Notes: generated by a model from the sequence alone, not told the origin. A stretch of DNA of 64,000 bases from Paracoccaceae bacterium (GCA_029862205.1 JAOTXT010000005.1:41512-105511), one strand, 5' to 3'; positions 18,471-28,597 are shown, counted from the first letter of the stretch. Translations and numbers: made by a program.

Positions 18471-18620
18471 ATGGAACACCAGTCACCGATGCCGATGGCC
18501 ACGCGGCTCTGGCATTGGCTGCGCGTCCTGGAGGACGGGGCCGACCCCGACCCTACCGAAGACCTGGGCCGCCGCCTGCGCACGCTCGAACAGCGGCTCG
18601 AAGCCCTCGAACGCCGCTAA
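18471..18620 (+). CDS. Small hypothetical protein, 49 residues
   Basis: Starts at ATG 18471 behind a strong GGAGGAG ribosome site, 11 bases after the membrane-protein stop. Sequence features: a Met/Trp-rich N-terminus (MATRLWHWLRVLEDG) and a charged C-terminal helix with leucine heptads (LGRRLRTLEQRLEALERR) that could form a coiled coil. The stop codon overlaps the convergent holA stop by two bases. The good ribosome site and position in the operon argue that it is real; function unknown. Confidence 0.6.
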   Translation: MEHQSPMPMATRLWHWLRVLEDGADPDPTEDLGRRLRTLEQRLEALERR

Positions 18621-19633
18621 CGTGGCGCCATCATCGCCAGCCGGATCAGACACCGTTCGACCAGTGCCTGATCCGGCCTCGTCCCGGGAGAGCGTAGCGT
18701 CCGGTCGGCCTGGAAGAGCAGCCGGTTAGCGCTCTCCAGCCGGAAGATCCCCCAGCGTCGCGTTTGGTCGGCCATGGCGCGCCGGCGGGGCCCGAAGACC
18801 GGAGGCCGCATCCGCCCCAGCGCCGCGTCGATCCCGTCCTCAGCCGCAGCGGCTCCCATCAGATTTCTGAAATGCCGGCCGGCCGCGATCAGCATTCCGG
18901 TAGCGGTGGTGCCCGCTCCGGCCAGGCGCCCGATCAGCGGACCCACATCGCCGGGCCGGCCCTCGGCGACCGCCGCGACCAGGCGGTCGAGCTCGGAATC
19001 CGCCGCGGCCGGTAATAGCGGCGCAAGCTCGCGCGCGGTCAAGGGTGACGCTCTGTCCGAGCAAAAAACGGAAATCTTTTCGATGAGTTGCGCCAGGGAG
19101 CCCGGATCGATTCCGGACGCGGCCCCGGTCAGGCTCTCGATCGCTTCCGGGCTGAGACCGCCCCCTGCTCCGGCCGTGGCCAGCATCGATTCGATTTCGT
19201 CCACGCGCGGCGGCTCGGGGTAGAGGCCCAGCGCGGCGAGGCTATTGGATCCCTCGAAGAGTTTCCGCAAGCCTGACCGGGCAGGCAGGGAGTCGGCCGT
19301 TACGACGAGAAAGGCATCCTCGGCTCCGATCCCGGCCATGATCTCGCCTAGCGGCTTTGCCAACCCGTCCTTGGCGCCCTCGATCAGCACGACCCGGCGG
19401 CCGGGGAAAAAGCCCTGGGCGCGGAGCGCCGCGTCGATACTCGCTGGGTCCTTCTGCGCCTCTGCAGGATCGATCCGCGTGAGACGCATACCGTCGCCCT
19501 CGGCGATCGCGGTGACCATCTCGCGGCGCTTGAGCGCAACCAGGCCGGAATCCGGGCCATAGATCAGCGCGCCGGTCAGATTTGGATCGGGCTTGGAGCA
19601 AAAGGCGGCGGCGCGCGCTCCGGCCAGCTTCAT
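18617..19633 (-). CDS. holA: DNA polymerase III delta subunit
   Basis: Clamp-loader subunit that opens the beta sliding clamp. 338 residues beginning [32 protein letters not shown], where YGPDSGL is the family's degenerate P-loop region. The later DAFLVVTADSLPARSGLRKLFE corresponds to the clamp-binding domain 1 core, and the C-terminal half is all-helical. The ATG at 19633 overlaps the lptE stop. In related genomes holA usually sits next to parB; here about 6.6 kb of other genes lies between them. Confidence 0.9.
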   Translation of the reverse strand: MKLAGARAAAFCSKPDPNLTGALIYGPDSGLVALKRREMVTAIAEGDGMRLTRIDPAEAQKDPASIDAALRAQGFFPGRRVVLIEGAKDGLAKPLGEIMAGIGAEDAFLVVTADSLPARSGLRKLFEGSNSLAALGLYPEPPRVDEIESMLATAGAGGGLSPEAIESLTGAASGIDPGSLAQLIEKISVFCSDRASPLTARELAPLLPAAADSELDRLVAAVAEGRPGDVGPLIGRLAGAGTTATGMLIAAGRHFRNLMGAAAAEDGIDAALGRMRPPVFGPRRRAMADQTRRWGIFRLESANRLLFQADRTLRSPGTRPDQALVERCLIRLAMMAPR

Positions 19634-20154
19634 CAGCCGGCCTGCGTGAAGGTGTCGGCTCGGGCCAGAACCCGGCGCGCGATCCGCTCGCCCAGGTCGC
19701 GCGCCAGCCGGCGCTCGATATCGCGCTTGGCCTCGCGGGTGGCAAACAGCGATGAGGTCGAGTTGTAGCCCGATTGCGAGACCACCTGATCGCTGATCAA
19801 CGGCTCGGTCTCGCCATTGCGGAAGAGCGCCCAATCGGCGGTGGCGGTCAGGCTGATACGGGTGATCGCGTTGTCCTGGGTGATTGCCAGGTCGTCGCGC
19901 TTGATCCGGGTCTTGACCGCCAGCAGGAAATCGCGCGACTCGGTGCGGCCCAGACGGTCGGCCAGGCTCTGGTTCAGGTGATAGCCGAACCGGTCGTTGA
20001 AATCTGGATAACCGATCCGGCCGATCAGCCCGCCGGACGCGGTGTTCTCGGCCAGCATCGGCCGGAAGCACCCAGACGTGAGCGCGCCGAGCGCGAGCCC
20101 GAGGGCGCCGACGACTGCCCGCCTTGTCCCGATCCCGTTCCTAGAGCACAACAT
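19633..20154 (-). CDS. lptE: LPS-assembly lipoprotein LptE
   Basis: Outer-membrane lipoprotein that plugs LptD and delivers lipopolysaccharide to the cell surface. 173 residues from ATG 20154, which overlaps the leuS 3' end by 14 bases. The signal peptide is [19 protein letters not shown], with lipobox L-T-S-G-C and acylated Cys near residue 29. The mature part begins CFRPML, a common LptE start, and is otherwise poorly conserved, as in the family. The leuS-lptE-holA order supports the call. Confidence 0.85.
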   Translation of the reverse strand: MLCSRNGIGTRRAVVGALGLALGALTSGCFRPMLAENTASGGLIGRIGYPDFNDRFGYHLNQSLADRLGRTESRDFLLAVKTRIKRDDLAITQDNAITRISLTATADWALFRNGETEPLISDQVVSQSGYNSTSSLFATREAKRDIERRLARDLGERIARRVLARADTFTQAG

Positions 20155-22699
20155 TGACGATCCGGCCTGGCACCACGATGACCTTTTTCGGCTCTTTGCC
20201 ATCCAAAAACCGTGCCACATCGGGGCTGGCCATGACCAGCCCCTCGATGGTCTCGCGGTCGGCCTCGCGCTCGACCTCGATCTCGGCGCGTTTCTTGCCG
20301 TTTACCTGGACCGGCATCGAAATGACGTCGTCGCGGGCCAGGGCGGGGTCGAAATCGGGCCATGGGGTGTCGACCAGCGTGCTCTCGTGGCCCAGCTTCG
20401 CCCACATCTCCTCGGCGAAATGGGGCACCACGGGCGCCATCAGGCGGGCGAGCGCCTCGTAAGCCTCGCGCCGCGCCGCGCCGCCGCCCTCGCCGGCATC
20501 GTGAATCGCATTCGATAGCTCGTGCAAGCGCGCGACCGCCTTGTTGAAGGTGAACCCCTCGATATCGGCGGTCACCCCGGCGATGGTCTTGTGGATCTGC
20601 TTGCGCAATGCGGCAGCCCCCGCGCCGTCTTCCCCGGCATCGAGGTCGGTCTCGTCAAGGCGCCGCCAAACCCTCTGCAGGAACCGCCAGGCGCCCTCGA
20701 CGCCGGCCGTGGTCCATTCCACGTCACGTTCGGGCGGGCTGTCGGACAGCATGAACCAGCGGGCGACGTCGGCTCCGTATTGCTCGATGATGTCCTCGGG
20801 GTCGACCACGTTCTTGCGAGACTTGGACATCTTGGTCACGGCACCCACGGCTACCGGCTCACCGGTCTCGCGCAGCCGCGCGGTGCCGTCGGCGAGTTTC
20901 TGCACGTCCACAGGCTGTTGCCAGACCGGACGGTCGGTGGTGCCGGTGTGATAGCACTCGTGCACGACCATGCCTTGGGTGAAGAGCGCATCGAAAGGTT
21001 CGATCGATTTGGCCGGCAGGTGCCCGGTCAGATGCATGGCGCGGGCGTAGAACCGTGAATAAAGCAGGTGCAGGATCGCGTGCTCGATGCCGCCGATATA
21101 CTGGTCCACGTTCATCCAGTATTCGGCATCCTCGATAACCGTCGGCGTCTCGGCACGGGGCGCGGTAAAACGCACGAAATACCAGGAAGAATCCACGAAA
21201 GTGTCCATCGTATCGGTTTCGCGCCGGGCCGCGCCCCGGCATTTCGGGCAAGGCACGTTCCGCCAGGCATCGTGCCGGTCGAGCGGATTGCCCGGCCGAT
21301 CGAAGGTGACATCATCGGGCAGCGTCACCGGCAGATCCGCCTTCGGCACCGGCACGGCGCCGCACGCGTCGCAATGGATGATCGGGATCGGACAGCCCCA
21401 GTAACGCTGGCGGCTGATGCCCCAGTCGCGCAGGCGGAAATTGACCTTGCGCTCGCCCTGACCCATCTCCTCCATCCGGTCGGCCATGGCGGTCTTGGCC
21501 TCCTCGATGGCCATCCCGTCCAGGAAGCGCGAATTGATCATCCGGCCCGGGCCCAGATAAGCCTCGCCGCCTACCTCGAAACTCGCTGCATCCTGGTCCG
21601 AGGGGCAAACCACCGGCACCACGTCCAGGCCGTATTTGCGCGCGAAATCAAGGTCGCGCTGGTCGTGCGCCGGGCAGCCGAAGATCGCGCCGGTGCCGTA
21701 ATCCATCAGGATGAAGTTGGCCACGTAGACCGGCATTTCCCAATCCGCGTCGAAGGGATGGACCACCTTTAGCCCGGTATCGAAGCCTTTCTTCTCGGCC
21801 TTCTCCAGCTCCTCCTGCGAGGTGCCCATGCGCCGGCATTCGGCGTTGAATTCGGCCAGGCCATCGACTTGCGGCTCCAGCGCCCTGGTCAGCGGGTGGT
21901 CGGGCGAGATCGCCGCGAAGCTGGCACCAAAAAGCGTGTCATGCCGGGTGGTGTAGACCTCCAATTCAGGCCAATCGACCAGATCGTTGTCCTTGACCTG
22001 GAACCGGAATTGCAGCCCCTCGGACCGGCCGATCCAGTTCTGCTGCATCAGCCGCACCTTGGCGGGCCAGTTCTCCAGCCCGTCGAGCGCTTCGAGCAGC
22101 TCCTCGGCCATGTCCGAGATGCGGAAGAACCACTGGGTCAGCTCGCGCCGCTCGACCGGCGCGCCAGACCGCCAGCCTTTGCCGTCGATCACCTGCTCGT
22201 TGGCCAAAACGGTATTGTCGACCGGATCCCAGTTCACAACGGAGGATTTTCGCGCGATCAGCCCGGCCTCGAGCATGTCGAGGAACATCTCCTGCTGGTG
22301 CTGCGAATAGCCCGGATGGCAGGTCGCGATCTCGCGCTCCCAATCGATGCTGAGCCCCAATTGCTTGAGCTGGCCCCGCATCGCGGCGATGTTGTCGTAG
22401 GTCCAGGATTTCGGGTGGATGCCCCGCTCCATGGCCGCGTTCTCGGCGGCCAGGCCGAAGGCGTCCCACCCCATCGGATGCAGCACACTGAACCCGCGCG
22501 CTTTCTTGAACCGGGCCACCACGTCGCCCAGCGTGTAATTGCGCACATGACCCATATGGATGCGCCCCGACGGATAGGGGAACATCTCGAGCACGTAGTA
22601 TTTCGGCAGACTTTGGTCTCGGCGCGCGCGGAACGCACCGCGCTCATCCCAGATGCGCTGCCATTTGGGTTCCACCTCGCGGGCGTTGTAACGCGACAT
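20141..22699 (-). CDS. leuS: Leucyl-tRNA synthetase
   Basis: Class I aminoacyl-tRNA synthetase charging tRNA-Leu. 852 residues from ATG 22699 ([17 protein letters not shown]). The HIGH signature is HMGH in [18 protein letters not shown] near residue 48. The editing domain lies in the middle, with [10 protein letters not shown] as the threonine-rich editing motif, and KMSKS is in [15 protein letters not shown] zinc-like cysteine pair occurs at CDACG and CPKC. Full length. The stop lies inside the lptE 5' end. DUF3576 lies 50 bases upstream on the same strand, so all four genes probably share a transcript. Confidence 0.97.
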   Translation of the reverse strand: MSRYNAREVEPKWQRIWDERGAFRARRDQSLPKYYVLEMFPYPSGRIHMGHVRNYTLGDVVARFKKARGFSVLHPMGWDAFGLAAENAAMERGIHPKSWTYDNIAAMRGQLKQLGLSIDWEREIATCHPGYSQHQQEMFLDMLEAGLIARKSSVVNWDPVDNTVLANEQVIDGKGWRSGAPVERRELTQWFFRISDMAEELLEALDGLENWPAKVRLMQQNWIGRSEGLQFRFQVKDNDLVDWPELEVYTTRHDTLFGASFAAISPDHPLTRALEPQVDGLAEFNAECRRMGTSQEELEKAEKKGFDTGLKVVHPFDADWEMPVYVANFILMDYGTGAIFGCPAHDQRDLDFARKYGLDVVPVVCPSDQDAASFEVGGEAYLGPGRMINSRFLDGMAIEEAKTAMADRMEEMGQGERKVNFRLRDWGISRQRYWGCPIPIIHCDACGAVPVPKADLPVTLPDDVTFDRPGNPLDRHDAWRNVPCPKCRGAARRETDTMDTFVDSSWYFVRFTAPRAETPTVIEDAEYWMNVDQYIGGIEHAILHLLYSRFYARAMHLTGHLPAKSIEPFDALFTQGMVVHECYHTGTTDRPVWQQPVDVQKLADGTARLRETGEPVAVGAVTKMSKSRKNVVDPEDIIEQYGADVARWFMLSDSPPERDVEWTTAGVEGAWRFLQRVWRRLDETDLDAGEDGAGAAALRKQIHKTIAGVTADIEGFTFNKAVARLHELSNAIHDAGEGGGAARREAYEALARLMAPVVPHFAEEMWAKLGHESTLVDTPWPDFDPALARDDVISMPVQVNGKKRAEIEVEREADRETIEGLVMASPDVARFLDGKEPKKVIVVPGRIVNVVL

Positions 22700-22749
22700 G
22701 GGCGTCTCTTTTGTTCGGTGGCGGCGAGTCGGTAGCGGCGGGCGGGCCG

Positions 22750-23358
22750 TCAGCTTGCGGTATCGCCCTCGATTTCGGCGATGCGGATCTGGCGGGCGCG
22801 GGTGAGGATCGCATCCTCGAGCCGGCGCGCGGTCTCGGCGCTGACCGGGGCCGGCTGCCAGACACCCTCGTTCAGCATCTCGCGGAAGACCGCGACCTTG
22901 AGCGAGGCTGCCGAGAGCTCGGCGCTTTGGATATAGGCCGTGACCTTGAGCCGCTCGTTCGGCGCCTCCACGGTCGACCCCCATTCCGTCGCGATCACGC
23001 CGGTGAACGGATCGGTCGAGGCCAAGGGCAGGAACGACAGGGTATCGAGCGCGCCCTGCCATAGATACTTGTTGACCGGTAGCCGCCCGCCCTCGTCGTT
23101 GCCCCCGAAAATCGAGCTGTTTCTGTTGAGGGTTCCGACCGAGAAACCGCCCTCGCCGAAGACCGACGGCGCATCGGGATCGAATTTACTGGCTGGTCCG
23201 GGTCTCGACGCCGAGTCTTCCTCGGCGGCCAGATTGCGGTCGCCACCACACCCGGCGAGCAGGGCCATCACCGTGACGAGGGCAAAACCGCGCAGGGTCC
23301 GGCCCGGCATCGGGGATCGCGGCCCGACAGCGACGTTGTTCCTTCTGGCCATGGTCAT
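22750..23358 (-). CDS. DUF3576 lipoprotein
   Basis: 202 residues from ATG 23358; ATG 23352 is also possible. The signal peptide [15 protein letters not shown] has a clear lipobox, L-L-A-G-C, so the mature protein is membrane-anchored. The core [45 protein letters not shown] is the DUF3576 signature. Function is unknown; it is regularly found just upstream of leuS in Rhodobacterales-type genomes, a useful lineage marker. A divergent promoter region of 271 bases separates it from the sulfotransferase genes. Confidence 0.88.
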   Translation of the reverse strand: MTMARRNNVAVGPRSPMPGRTLRGFALVTVMALLAGCGGDRNLAAEEDSASRPGPASKFDPDAPSVFGEGGFSVGTLNRNSSIFGGNDEGGRLPVNKYLWQGALDTLSFLPLASTDPFTGVIATEWGSTVEAPNERLKVTAYIQSAELSAASLKVAVFREMLNEGVWQPAPVSAETARRLEDAILTRARQIRIAEIEGDTAS

Positions 23359-23556
23359 TCCATACTCTTTAAGCCGCAGATATCCACCAGCCACGTATAG
23401 GCCGCTTACCGTCAAACGCCCCAAACGCGCGCATCCGGCGAACCGGGGCGGCACTCGGCGCGAAAGCGGCCTGGATAGCGCCCCATTTGCCCCGTCTCTA
23501 TCACAGAGGTTTCACAGTGCCTAGACAGTGTCTTCACGGCTGAAAATCTTACGCAT

Positions 23557-23584
23557 TTGCCGACCCGGCCAGTTTTGCTATAGA
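23557..23584 (+). promoter_or_regulatory. Candidate promoter for the sulfotransferase cluster
   Basis: TTGCCG (23557-23562) and TATAGA (23579-23584), spaced 16 bases, about 46 bases before the first sulfotransferase ATG. Confidence 0.4.
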
Positions 23585-23629
23585 GCCCGCTGAACTGCGC
23601 TCGCTTTCCCTCTGGTGCCGATCCGGCCA

Positions 23630-24508
23630 ATGATGGCTGCAAACCAAAAATCGATCATCTGGCTGGCCTCGTACCCGAAGTCCGGAAACACCTGGACCCG
23701 GGTGTTCCTGGCCAATTACATCTTCGACCGGAAAGAGCCGATGCCGATCAACCAGGTGCATCGGCTGGGGATCGGCGACTCAGTCGAGAAAACCTACCGG
23801 ATGGCGGCGCAGGCCAGCGGTCAGCCCTTCGTGAACATGGCTGACTACCGCCAGACACTTGCGCTGCGCGCGCCTGTTCTGCGCGCCATCGTGAACAACG
23901 ACGCGGATGTGAATTTCGTCAAAACCCACAACCGCCGCACCAAGGCATTCGGGATCGAGCTGATTCCGCCAGCATTGACACGCTCGGCGATCTACATTCT
24001 GCGCAATCCGCTGGACATGGTGCCTTCCTACGCGCGCCATTTCGGCCTTACGCACGAGGAGACCGTCGCAGCGATCCGCCGCAGCGACAACAGCACGGCG
24101 GGTGCCGGTGGCACGGCGGCACAGTTCCTGGGCACTTGGTCCGAGCACGTGCAGAGCTGGGCGCGTTGCCGCGATTTCCCGGTTCTGGTGCTGCGCTATG
24201 AGGACCTGCAAGCCGATCCGGCGGCGGCATTTACCCAGGTCCTGAAGCATATCGGCGTCCCGCCCGATCCCGAGCGGGTCGCGCGCGCAATCGAATTCTC
24301 GAGCTTCGACGAGCTGCGCAGGCAGGAAGACGAGCATGACTTCGTCGAGCGGGTCTCGAGCGAGCGCTTCTTCCATTCCGGCCAGTCCGGGCGGTGGCGC
24401 GAGGGCAAATGGGAGGGCGCGCTGGATCCGGACTTGGCGGATAGGATCTGCCGCGACCACGCGAAGGTGATGGGCCGCCACGGCTATCTGCCCGGAGACG
24501 GGACATGA
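23630..24508 (+). CDS. PAPS-dependent sulfotransferase, paralog 1
   Basis: 292 residues from ATG 23630; ATG 23633 and GTG 23615 are alternatives. The 5'-phosphosulfate loop is YPKSGNTW at residues 15-22, and the 3'-phosphate motif is in ILRNPLDMVPSYARHFG. RYEDL completes the family pattern. No signal peptide, so it acts in the cytosol. The acceptor is unknown; the fold is shared by carbohydrate, lipid and small-molecule sulfotransferases. It is clearly more divergent from paralogs 2 and 3 than those are from each other, and ends 119 bases before paralog 2. Confidence 0.88.
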   Translation: MMAANQKSIIWLASYPKSGNTWTRVFLANYIFDRKEPMPINQVHRLGIGDSVEKTYRMAAQASGQPFVNMADYRQTLALRAPVLRAIVNNDADVNFVKTHNRRTKAFGIELIPPALTRSAIYILRNPLDMVPSYARHFGLTHEETVAAIRRSDNSTAGAGGTAAQFLGTWSEHVQSWARCRDFPVLVLRYEDLQADPAAAFTQVLKHIGVPPDPERVARAIEFSSFDELRRQEDEHDFVERVSSERFFHSGQSGRWREGKWEGALDPDLADRICRDHAKVMGRHGYLPGDGT

Positions 24509-24627
24509 ATGGCCCCGGCAACTGCGCCGGGATGCGGCGATCAGGCGCGATGGTCATCTTATGTGAAGGTGCAGTAGGATAGTTAGGCACGGGGCTGCGT
24601 GCAGCCTAAAGAGGCATGTGAAGCGGA

Positions 24628-25497
24628 ATGAACAATCTACAGCGCATCATCTGGCTGGCCTCGTTCCCGAAGTCGGGGAACACCTGGCTCAGGACCTTTC
24701 TGGCGAACTACTTCCAGCCGCCGGGAAGCACGCTGGATATAAACAACCTCAGCAATTTCACGACCGGCGATGTGCGGCAGGACCTCTACGACCGAATCTA
24801 TGGCGCATCTTTTCATCCCGAGACGCCGCTCGAATGGCTCCGGGTTCGTCAGAGGGTTCTCAGGATGGTCGCGGCCTCGAAACCGGGGCACCATTTCGTC
24901 AAGACCCATTGCAAGGTCATGCGGCTCGAGGGCTATGACGTAATCCCGCCGGAATACACAGCTGCGGCGATCTACATCATGCGCAATCCTTTCGACGTGG
25001 CTCCATCCTATGCCCGGCATATGGGGACGGATGTCGATGCCGTGATCGAGCACATGAAGGATCACTTGGCGACTGGTCGGGCGAGAGGCGGCACTATCGA
25101 GTACATTGGTCGCTGGGACCAACACATCATTGACTGGACCGAGATGGCCTTTGGATTGCCGCTCCACGTCATTCGCTACGAGGATATGTTGGCCGAGACA
25201 AAGAAGACCTATCGTGAGCTCTTTGGGTTCCTCAAAATCAAGGTCGACAAATTGCAATTGCGCCGCGCGATGGCGGCGACCTCATTCAAGGCGCTGCAAA
25301 GGCAGGAAAAAGTGAAGGGATTCCGCGAGCGCCCCGACACGATGAAGCAGTTTTTCACAAAGGGAAAAGCCGGTGCTTGGCGCGAAGACCTATCCCCTTC
25401 GCAAGTCGGACGGATCCGCGAGGCATTCTACCCGACGCTTGAGAAGTGGTATCCGGAACTCTTGGAAGAGACCGAGAGCTTCGCGGGGGCCGGATGA
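24628..25497 (+). CDS. PAPS-dependent sulfotransferase, paralog 2
   Basis: 289 residues. FPKSGNTW is at 13-20, the 3'-phosphate loop RNPFDVAPSYARH at 119-131, and RYEDM further on. Its N-terminus, IIWLASFPKSGNTWLR-FLANYFQPPG, is nearly identical to paralog 3, showing tandem duplication. The stop overlaps the start of paralog 3 as ATGA. A slightly lower GC content than neighbours is visible in the third quarter (25190-25330). Cytosolic, acceptor unknown. Confidence 0.9.
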   Translation: MNNLQRIIWLASFPKSGNTWLRTFLANYFQPPGSTLDINNLSNFTTGDVRQDLYDRIYGASFHPETPLEWLRVRQRVLRMVAASKPGHHFVKTHCKVMRLEGYDVIPPEYTAAAIYIMRNPFDVAPSYARHMGTDVDAVIEHMKDHLATGRARGGTIEYIGRWDQHIIDWTEMAFGLPLHVIRYEDMLAETKKTYRELFGFLKIKVDKLQLRRAMAATSFKALQRQEKVKGFRERPDTMKQFFTKGKAGAWREDLSPSQVGRIREAFYPTLEKWYPELLEETESFAGAG

Positions 25498-26369
25498 GCG
25501 CGCTCCGCCGCATAATATGGCTCGCCTCGTTTCCGAAATCCGGAAACACGTGGCTGCGCAGTCTGTTGGCGAACTATTTCCAGCCGCCTGGAACGACCGT
25601 TCCAATCAACCAGCTCGGCCAGTTTACCCTCTCTGACACCCGACAGCATTTCTTTGACCAGGCGGTCGGCATGCCGTTCCAGGCGCAAACGGTCGATGCC
25701 TGGATCGCGGCGCGCCCCAAGGCGTTGGAGCTGATCGCCGCCTCGAAGCCCGGGCATCATTTCGTCAAGACCCATTGCCAGCCCGGCCGGGTCAAAGGGG
25801 TCGACCTGATCCCGCCGGACATCACCGCCGCAGCGATCTACGTGATGCGCAACCCATTCGATGTCGCGCCCTCCTATGCCCGACATATGAATGTCAGCGT
25901 CGACGCGGTGATCGACCGCATGACCGACGCGATGGCAACCCATGGGTCGAGCCACGGCATCATGGAGATCACTGGCCGCTGGGACGACCATGTCCGCAAT
26001 TGGACCGATGCGACCCCGGGGCTGCCAAAGCATGTCCTGCGCTACGAGGATATGCTGGACCGGGCAGAAGAGGTGTTCGGGGGGCTGTTCACCTTCCTGC
26101 ACCTGCCCATCGATCGGCGGCGGCTTGGGACGCTGCTTGAATCATCTTCTTTTTCCTCGCTGCAGCGGGCGGAGGCGCGGGACGGCTTCCGCGAGCGTCC
26201 GCCGCATATGGGTCAGTTTTTCGCGACCGGAGGGGCGGGAGGCTGGCGAGAGGCGCTCGAGCCGCGGCAGGCCGCCCGTCTGCGCGAGGCATTTCTGCCT
26301 CTATTGGAGCGCTGGTATCCAGAAATGCTGGACGCAACGGGCGCCTTTGCGGAACGGGCCGAAGCGTGA
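25494..26369 (+). CDS. PAPS-dependent sulfotransferase, paralog 3
   Basis: 291 residues from ATG 25494. Same layout as paralog 2: FPKSGNTW near the N-terminus, KPGHHFVKTHC, MRNPFDVAPSYARH and RYEDM. The C-terminal FRERPPHMGQFFATGGAGGWRE matches the conserved GxxGxWR cofactor-closing segment. Overlaps paralog 2 upstream and yggS downstream (GTGA), so all are probably one transcript. Three copies in a row suggest sulfation of a shared surface glycan or lipid with different positional specificity, which is inference. Confidence 0.9.
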   Translation: MSALRRIIWLASFPKSGNTWLRSLLANYFQPPGTTVPINQLGQFTLSDTRQHFFDQAVGMPFQAQTVDAWIAARPKALELIAASKPGHHFVKTHCQPGRVKGVDLIPPDITAAAIYVMRNPFDVAPSYARHMNVSVDAVIDRMTDAMATHGSSHGIMEITGRWDDHVRNWTDATPGLPKHVLRYEDMLDRAEEVFGGLFTFLHLPIDRRRLGTLLESSSFSSLQRAEARDGFRERPPHMGQFFATGGAGGWREALEPRQAARLREAFLPLLERWYPEMLDATGAFAERAEA

Positions 26370-27028
26370 GCGGGCTGGCCGATGTCCAAGCCCGGATCGC
26401 CGCGGCGGCAGAGGCTGCCGGACGGGAACCGGGCTCGGTCACCCTGGTCGCGGTTTCCAAGGTTCAGCCGGCCGATCGCATCGAAGCCGTGCTCGAAGCG
26501 GGACACCGTATCTTTGGCGAGAACCGTGTTCAGGAGGCGCAGGGCCGCTGGCCCAACTTGCGTGCGCACTACGATGGGGTCTCGCTCCATCTCGTCGGGC
26601 CCCTGCAGACCAACAAGGTGCGACAAGCGGTCGGCATTTTCGATGTTATCCAATCGGTCGACCGCCCAAAGCTGGCACGCAAGCTGGCGGATGCTTTCAC
26701 CGAGACCGGCCAGCCGCTGCCTTGCTACGTCCAGGTCAATACCGGCGAGGAGGCCCAGAAGGCCGGCATTTTGCCGGCGGACGCCGACTGTTTCATTGCC
26801 GAGTGCCGTCAATTGGGCCTGCCCCTGGAAGGATTGATGTGCATTCCGCCCCTCGACGAAGAACCGGCGCCACATTTCGCGTTGTTGAAAAAGGTCGCGA
26901 TACGCAACGGGTTGCCCGGGCTTTCTATGGGCATGAGCGCGGATTTCGAGACCGCGATCGCATTCGGCGCGACCGTGGTGCGCATCGGCTCAGCGGTCTT
27001 TGGTGCAAGGGCGCAACAGGACCGTTGA
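26366..27028 (+). CDS. YggS-family pyridoxal-phosphate homeostasis protein
   Basis: COG0325/PLPBP family: binds PLP and balances vitamin B6 and amino-acid pools, with no known catalysis. 220 residues from a GTG start overlapping the last sulfotransferase stop. The PLP lysine is in LVAVSKVQP near residue 33. FGENRVQEAQGR, HLVGPLQTNKV and the end motif LSMGMSADFETAIAFGATVVRIGSAVFG are diagnostic. Its role is probably independent of the sulfotransferases, even though they are co-transcribed. Confidence 0.94.
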   Translation: MSGLADVQARIAAAAEAAGREPGSVTLVAVSKVQPADRIEAVLEAGHRIFGENRVQEAQGRWPNLRAHYDGVSLHLVGPLQTNKVRQAVGIFDVIQSVDRPKLARKLADAFTETGQPLPCYVQVNTGEEAQKAGILPADADCFIAECRQLGLPLEGLMCIPPLDEEPAPHFALLKKVAIRNGLPGLSMGMSADFETAIAFGATVVRIGSAVFGARAQQDR

Positions 27029-27332
27029 CCAATCTCGCCTGTCGTGACTCGACCCGGTGTAGAGCGATCTACCGAAACGCGTTTTGCCGAGCGCGCTGGC
27101 AACCCGGAAATCGGTACAATTCTGCAACAGATTCGAAGAACAGGGCATTTCGGCGGCAAATTGGGGGAGATTCGGGCCGTAACCGGCACTTGGTGCTTTG
27201 CGAATTCGCCCGAGTGGGGGTAACACGACCGGGATGAGACGCGACGTGATGTCTTGACGTGTTCTCGTCGCAATGGGGCTCTGCCCCGGCAGTCTGAGAA
27301 ATGCACATCTAAAACTCTACGTGAGGGACAAA
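27029..27332. other. Intergenic region upstream of porin
   Basis: 304 bases between yggS and the porin start, no gene. A TTGACG at 27254-27259 could be a -35, but no convincing -10 follows at the right distance. Several GANTC sites occur, for example at 27046-27050. A GTGAGGGA ribosome site stands just before the porin ATG. I see no terminator for yggS. Confidence 0.5.
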
Positions 27333-28508
27333 ATGAAAAAGGTTCTCCTAGGTACCAGCGCGATCGCGCTTGCCGGCGCCTTTGCCTCTCCGGCCGCTGC
27401 GGCCGAGTGGGAAGTCCGTGTGGGTGGCTACATGGAACAGTACGTCGCCTATGGCGACCCCGACGTTCCGGGGACGTCTAACAACGCAGCTGCGCCCGGT
27501 CCAATTGGCGGCGACTACAGCGGCATCGACTCGAAGCAGGATTCGGAAATCTTTTTCCTGCCGTCGATCACGCTGGACAACGGCATCAAGATCGGCGCCA
27601 ACATCCAGCTGGAAGGCTTCCAGGGCGGCGACCAGATCGATGAATCCTACATGCAGATCAAGGGCAGCTTCGGTGAGATCCTGCTCGGGTCGGAAAACTC
27701 GGCCGGTTACAAGATGACCTATGCCGCGCCCGACGTCAGCATGCTGAACGTGAACTCGGGCTCGACCACGGCGTTCATTCCGTATTCGGGCACGCTTACC
27801 GGCCCCGCGCCGACCTCCGCTTCTGCGATCGTCGGAGCCGACGTGTTCCGCGGCACCCTGGGCACCACGTTCCTCGAAAACGAGGGCAACAACGATGCCC
27901 AGCGGTTCACCTACTTCAGCCCGCGCTTCGCCGGCTTCCAGATCGGCGCGTCCTATGCCCGTGACGGCCGTCAGGACAGCAACGCGCAGGTTGATGAAGA
28001 CCAAGAGCTGTCGAACATCATCGACATCGGTGCCAACTACGTGAACTCGTTCGGCGACTTCAACATCGCCGTGTCGGGCCGTTGGGGCACCGCTGATGCG
28101 CCTGCAGGCGACAACGATGACCCGACCCTGTGGTCGGCCGGTGCGAACCTCGGCTATGGTGGCTTCACCATCGGTGGTTCGTATGCGGTCCAGAACAAGG
28201 CCGAGACCGAAAGCGGCCGTTCCTGGGATGCCGGTGTCTCGTATGAGACCGGTCCTTGGGGCTTCTCGTTCACCTACTTCAACGGTGAAAACCAGGATGA
28301 CGAGAACGCCACTCTGAACGGCATCTTCGTCGACGAGGAACTGGAGCAGTTCCTGCTCGCCGCGCGCTACAAGTTGGCTAAGGGCGTCGCCCTGCATGCC
28401 TTCGGCGCCTATGTCGACTTCGACGAAAGCCTCGATGATGCGGGCATTGCCGGCGGCGACGATGTCGACGGCTTCATCATCGGCACCGGCGTCAAGATCA
28501 ACTTCTGA
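27333..28508 (+). CDS. General outer-membrane porin
   Basis: 391 residues from ATG 27333. Signal peptide MKKVLLGTSAIALAGAFA then SPAAAA, with cleavage likely before EWEV. The mature protein starts with a beta-strand (EWEVRVGGYMEQYVAYG), alternates strands and acidic loops, and ends in the aromatic TGVKINF typical of outer-membrane barrels. Highly acidic loops (DDENATL, DDAGIAGGDDVDG) suggest cation preference or a saline habitat. It is followed by a strong terminator, as expected for an abundant protein. Related to the porin_4-type family of alphaproteobacteria. Confidence 0.92.
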   Translation: MKKVLLGTSAIALAGAFASPAAAAEWEVRVGGYMEQYVAYGDPDVPGTSNNAAAPGPIGGDYSGIDSKQDSEIFFLPSITLDNGIKIGANIQLEGFQGGDQIDESYMQIKGSFGEILLGSENSAGYKMTYAAPDVSMLNVNSGSTTAFIPYSGTLTGPAPTSASAIVGADVFRGTLGTTFLENEGNNDAQRFTYFSPRFAGFQIGASYARDGRQDSNAQVDEDQELSNIIDIGANYVNSFGDFNIAVSGRWGTADAPAGDNDDPTLWSAGANLGYGGFTIGGSYAVQNKAETESGRSWDAGVSYETGPWGFSFTYFNGENQDDENATLNGIFVDEELEQFLLAARYKLAKGVALHAFGAYVDFDESLDDAGIAGGDDVDGFIIGTGVKINF

Positions 28509-28531
28509 TCTGGCACAAGCCGACGAAATCC

Positions 28532-28561
28532 GCAGGGGGGCGCAAGCCCCCCTGCTTTTTT
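28532..28561 (+). terminator. Intrinsic terminator of the porin gene
   Basis: Stem GCAGGGGGGC/GCCCCCCTGC of 10 pairs closed by a GCAA (GNRA) tetraloop, followed directly by six T residues. It begins 24 bases after the porin stop. Confidence 0.95.
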
Positions 28562-28597
28562 GTGTGAGCTGTCCTCTGTCCTAACCGGCTGCCGGCA

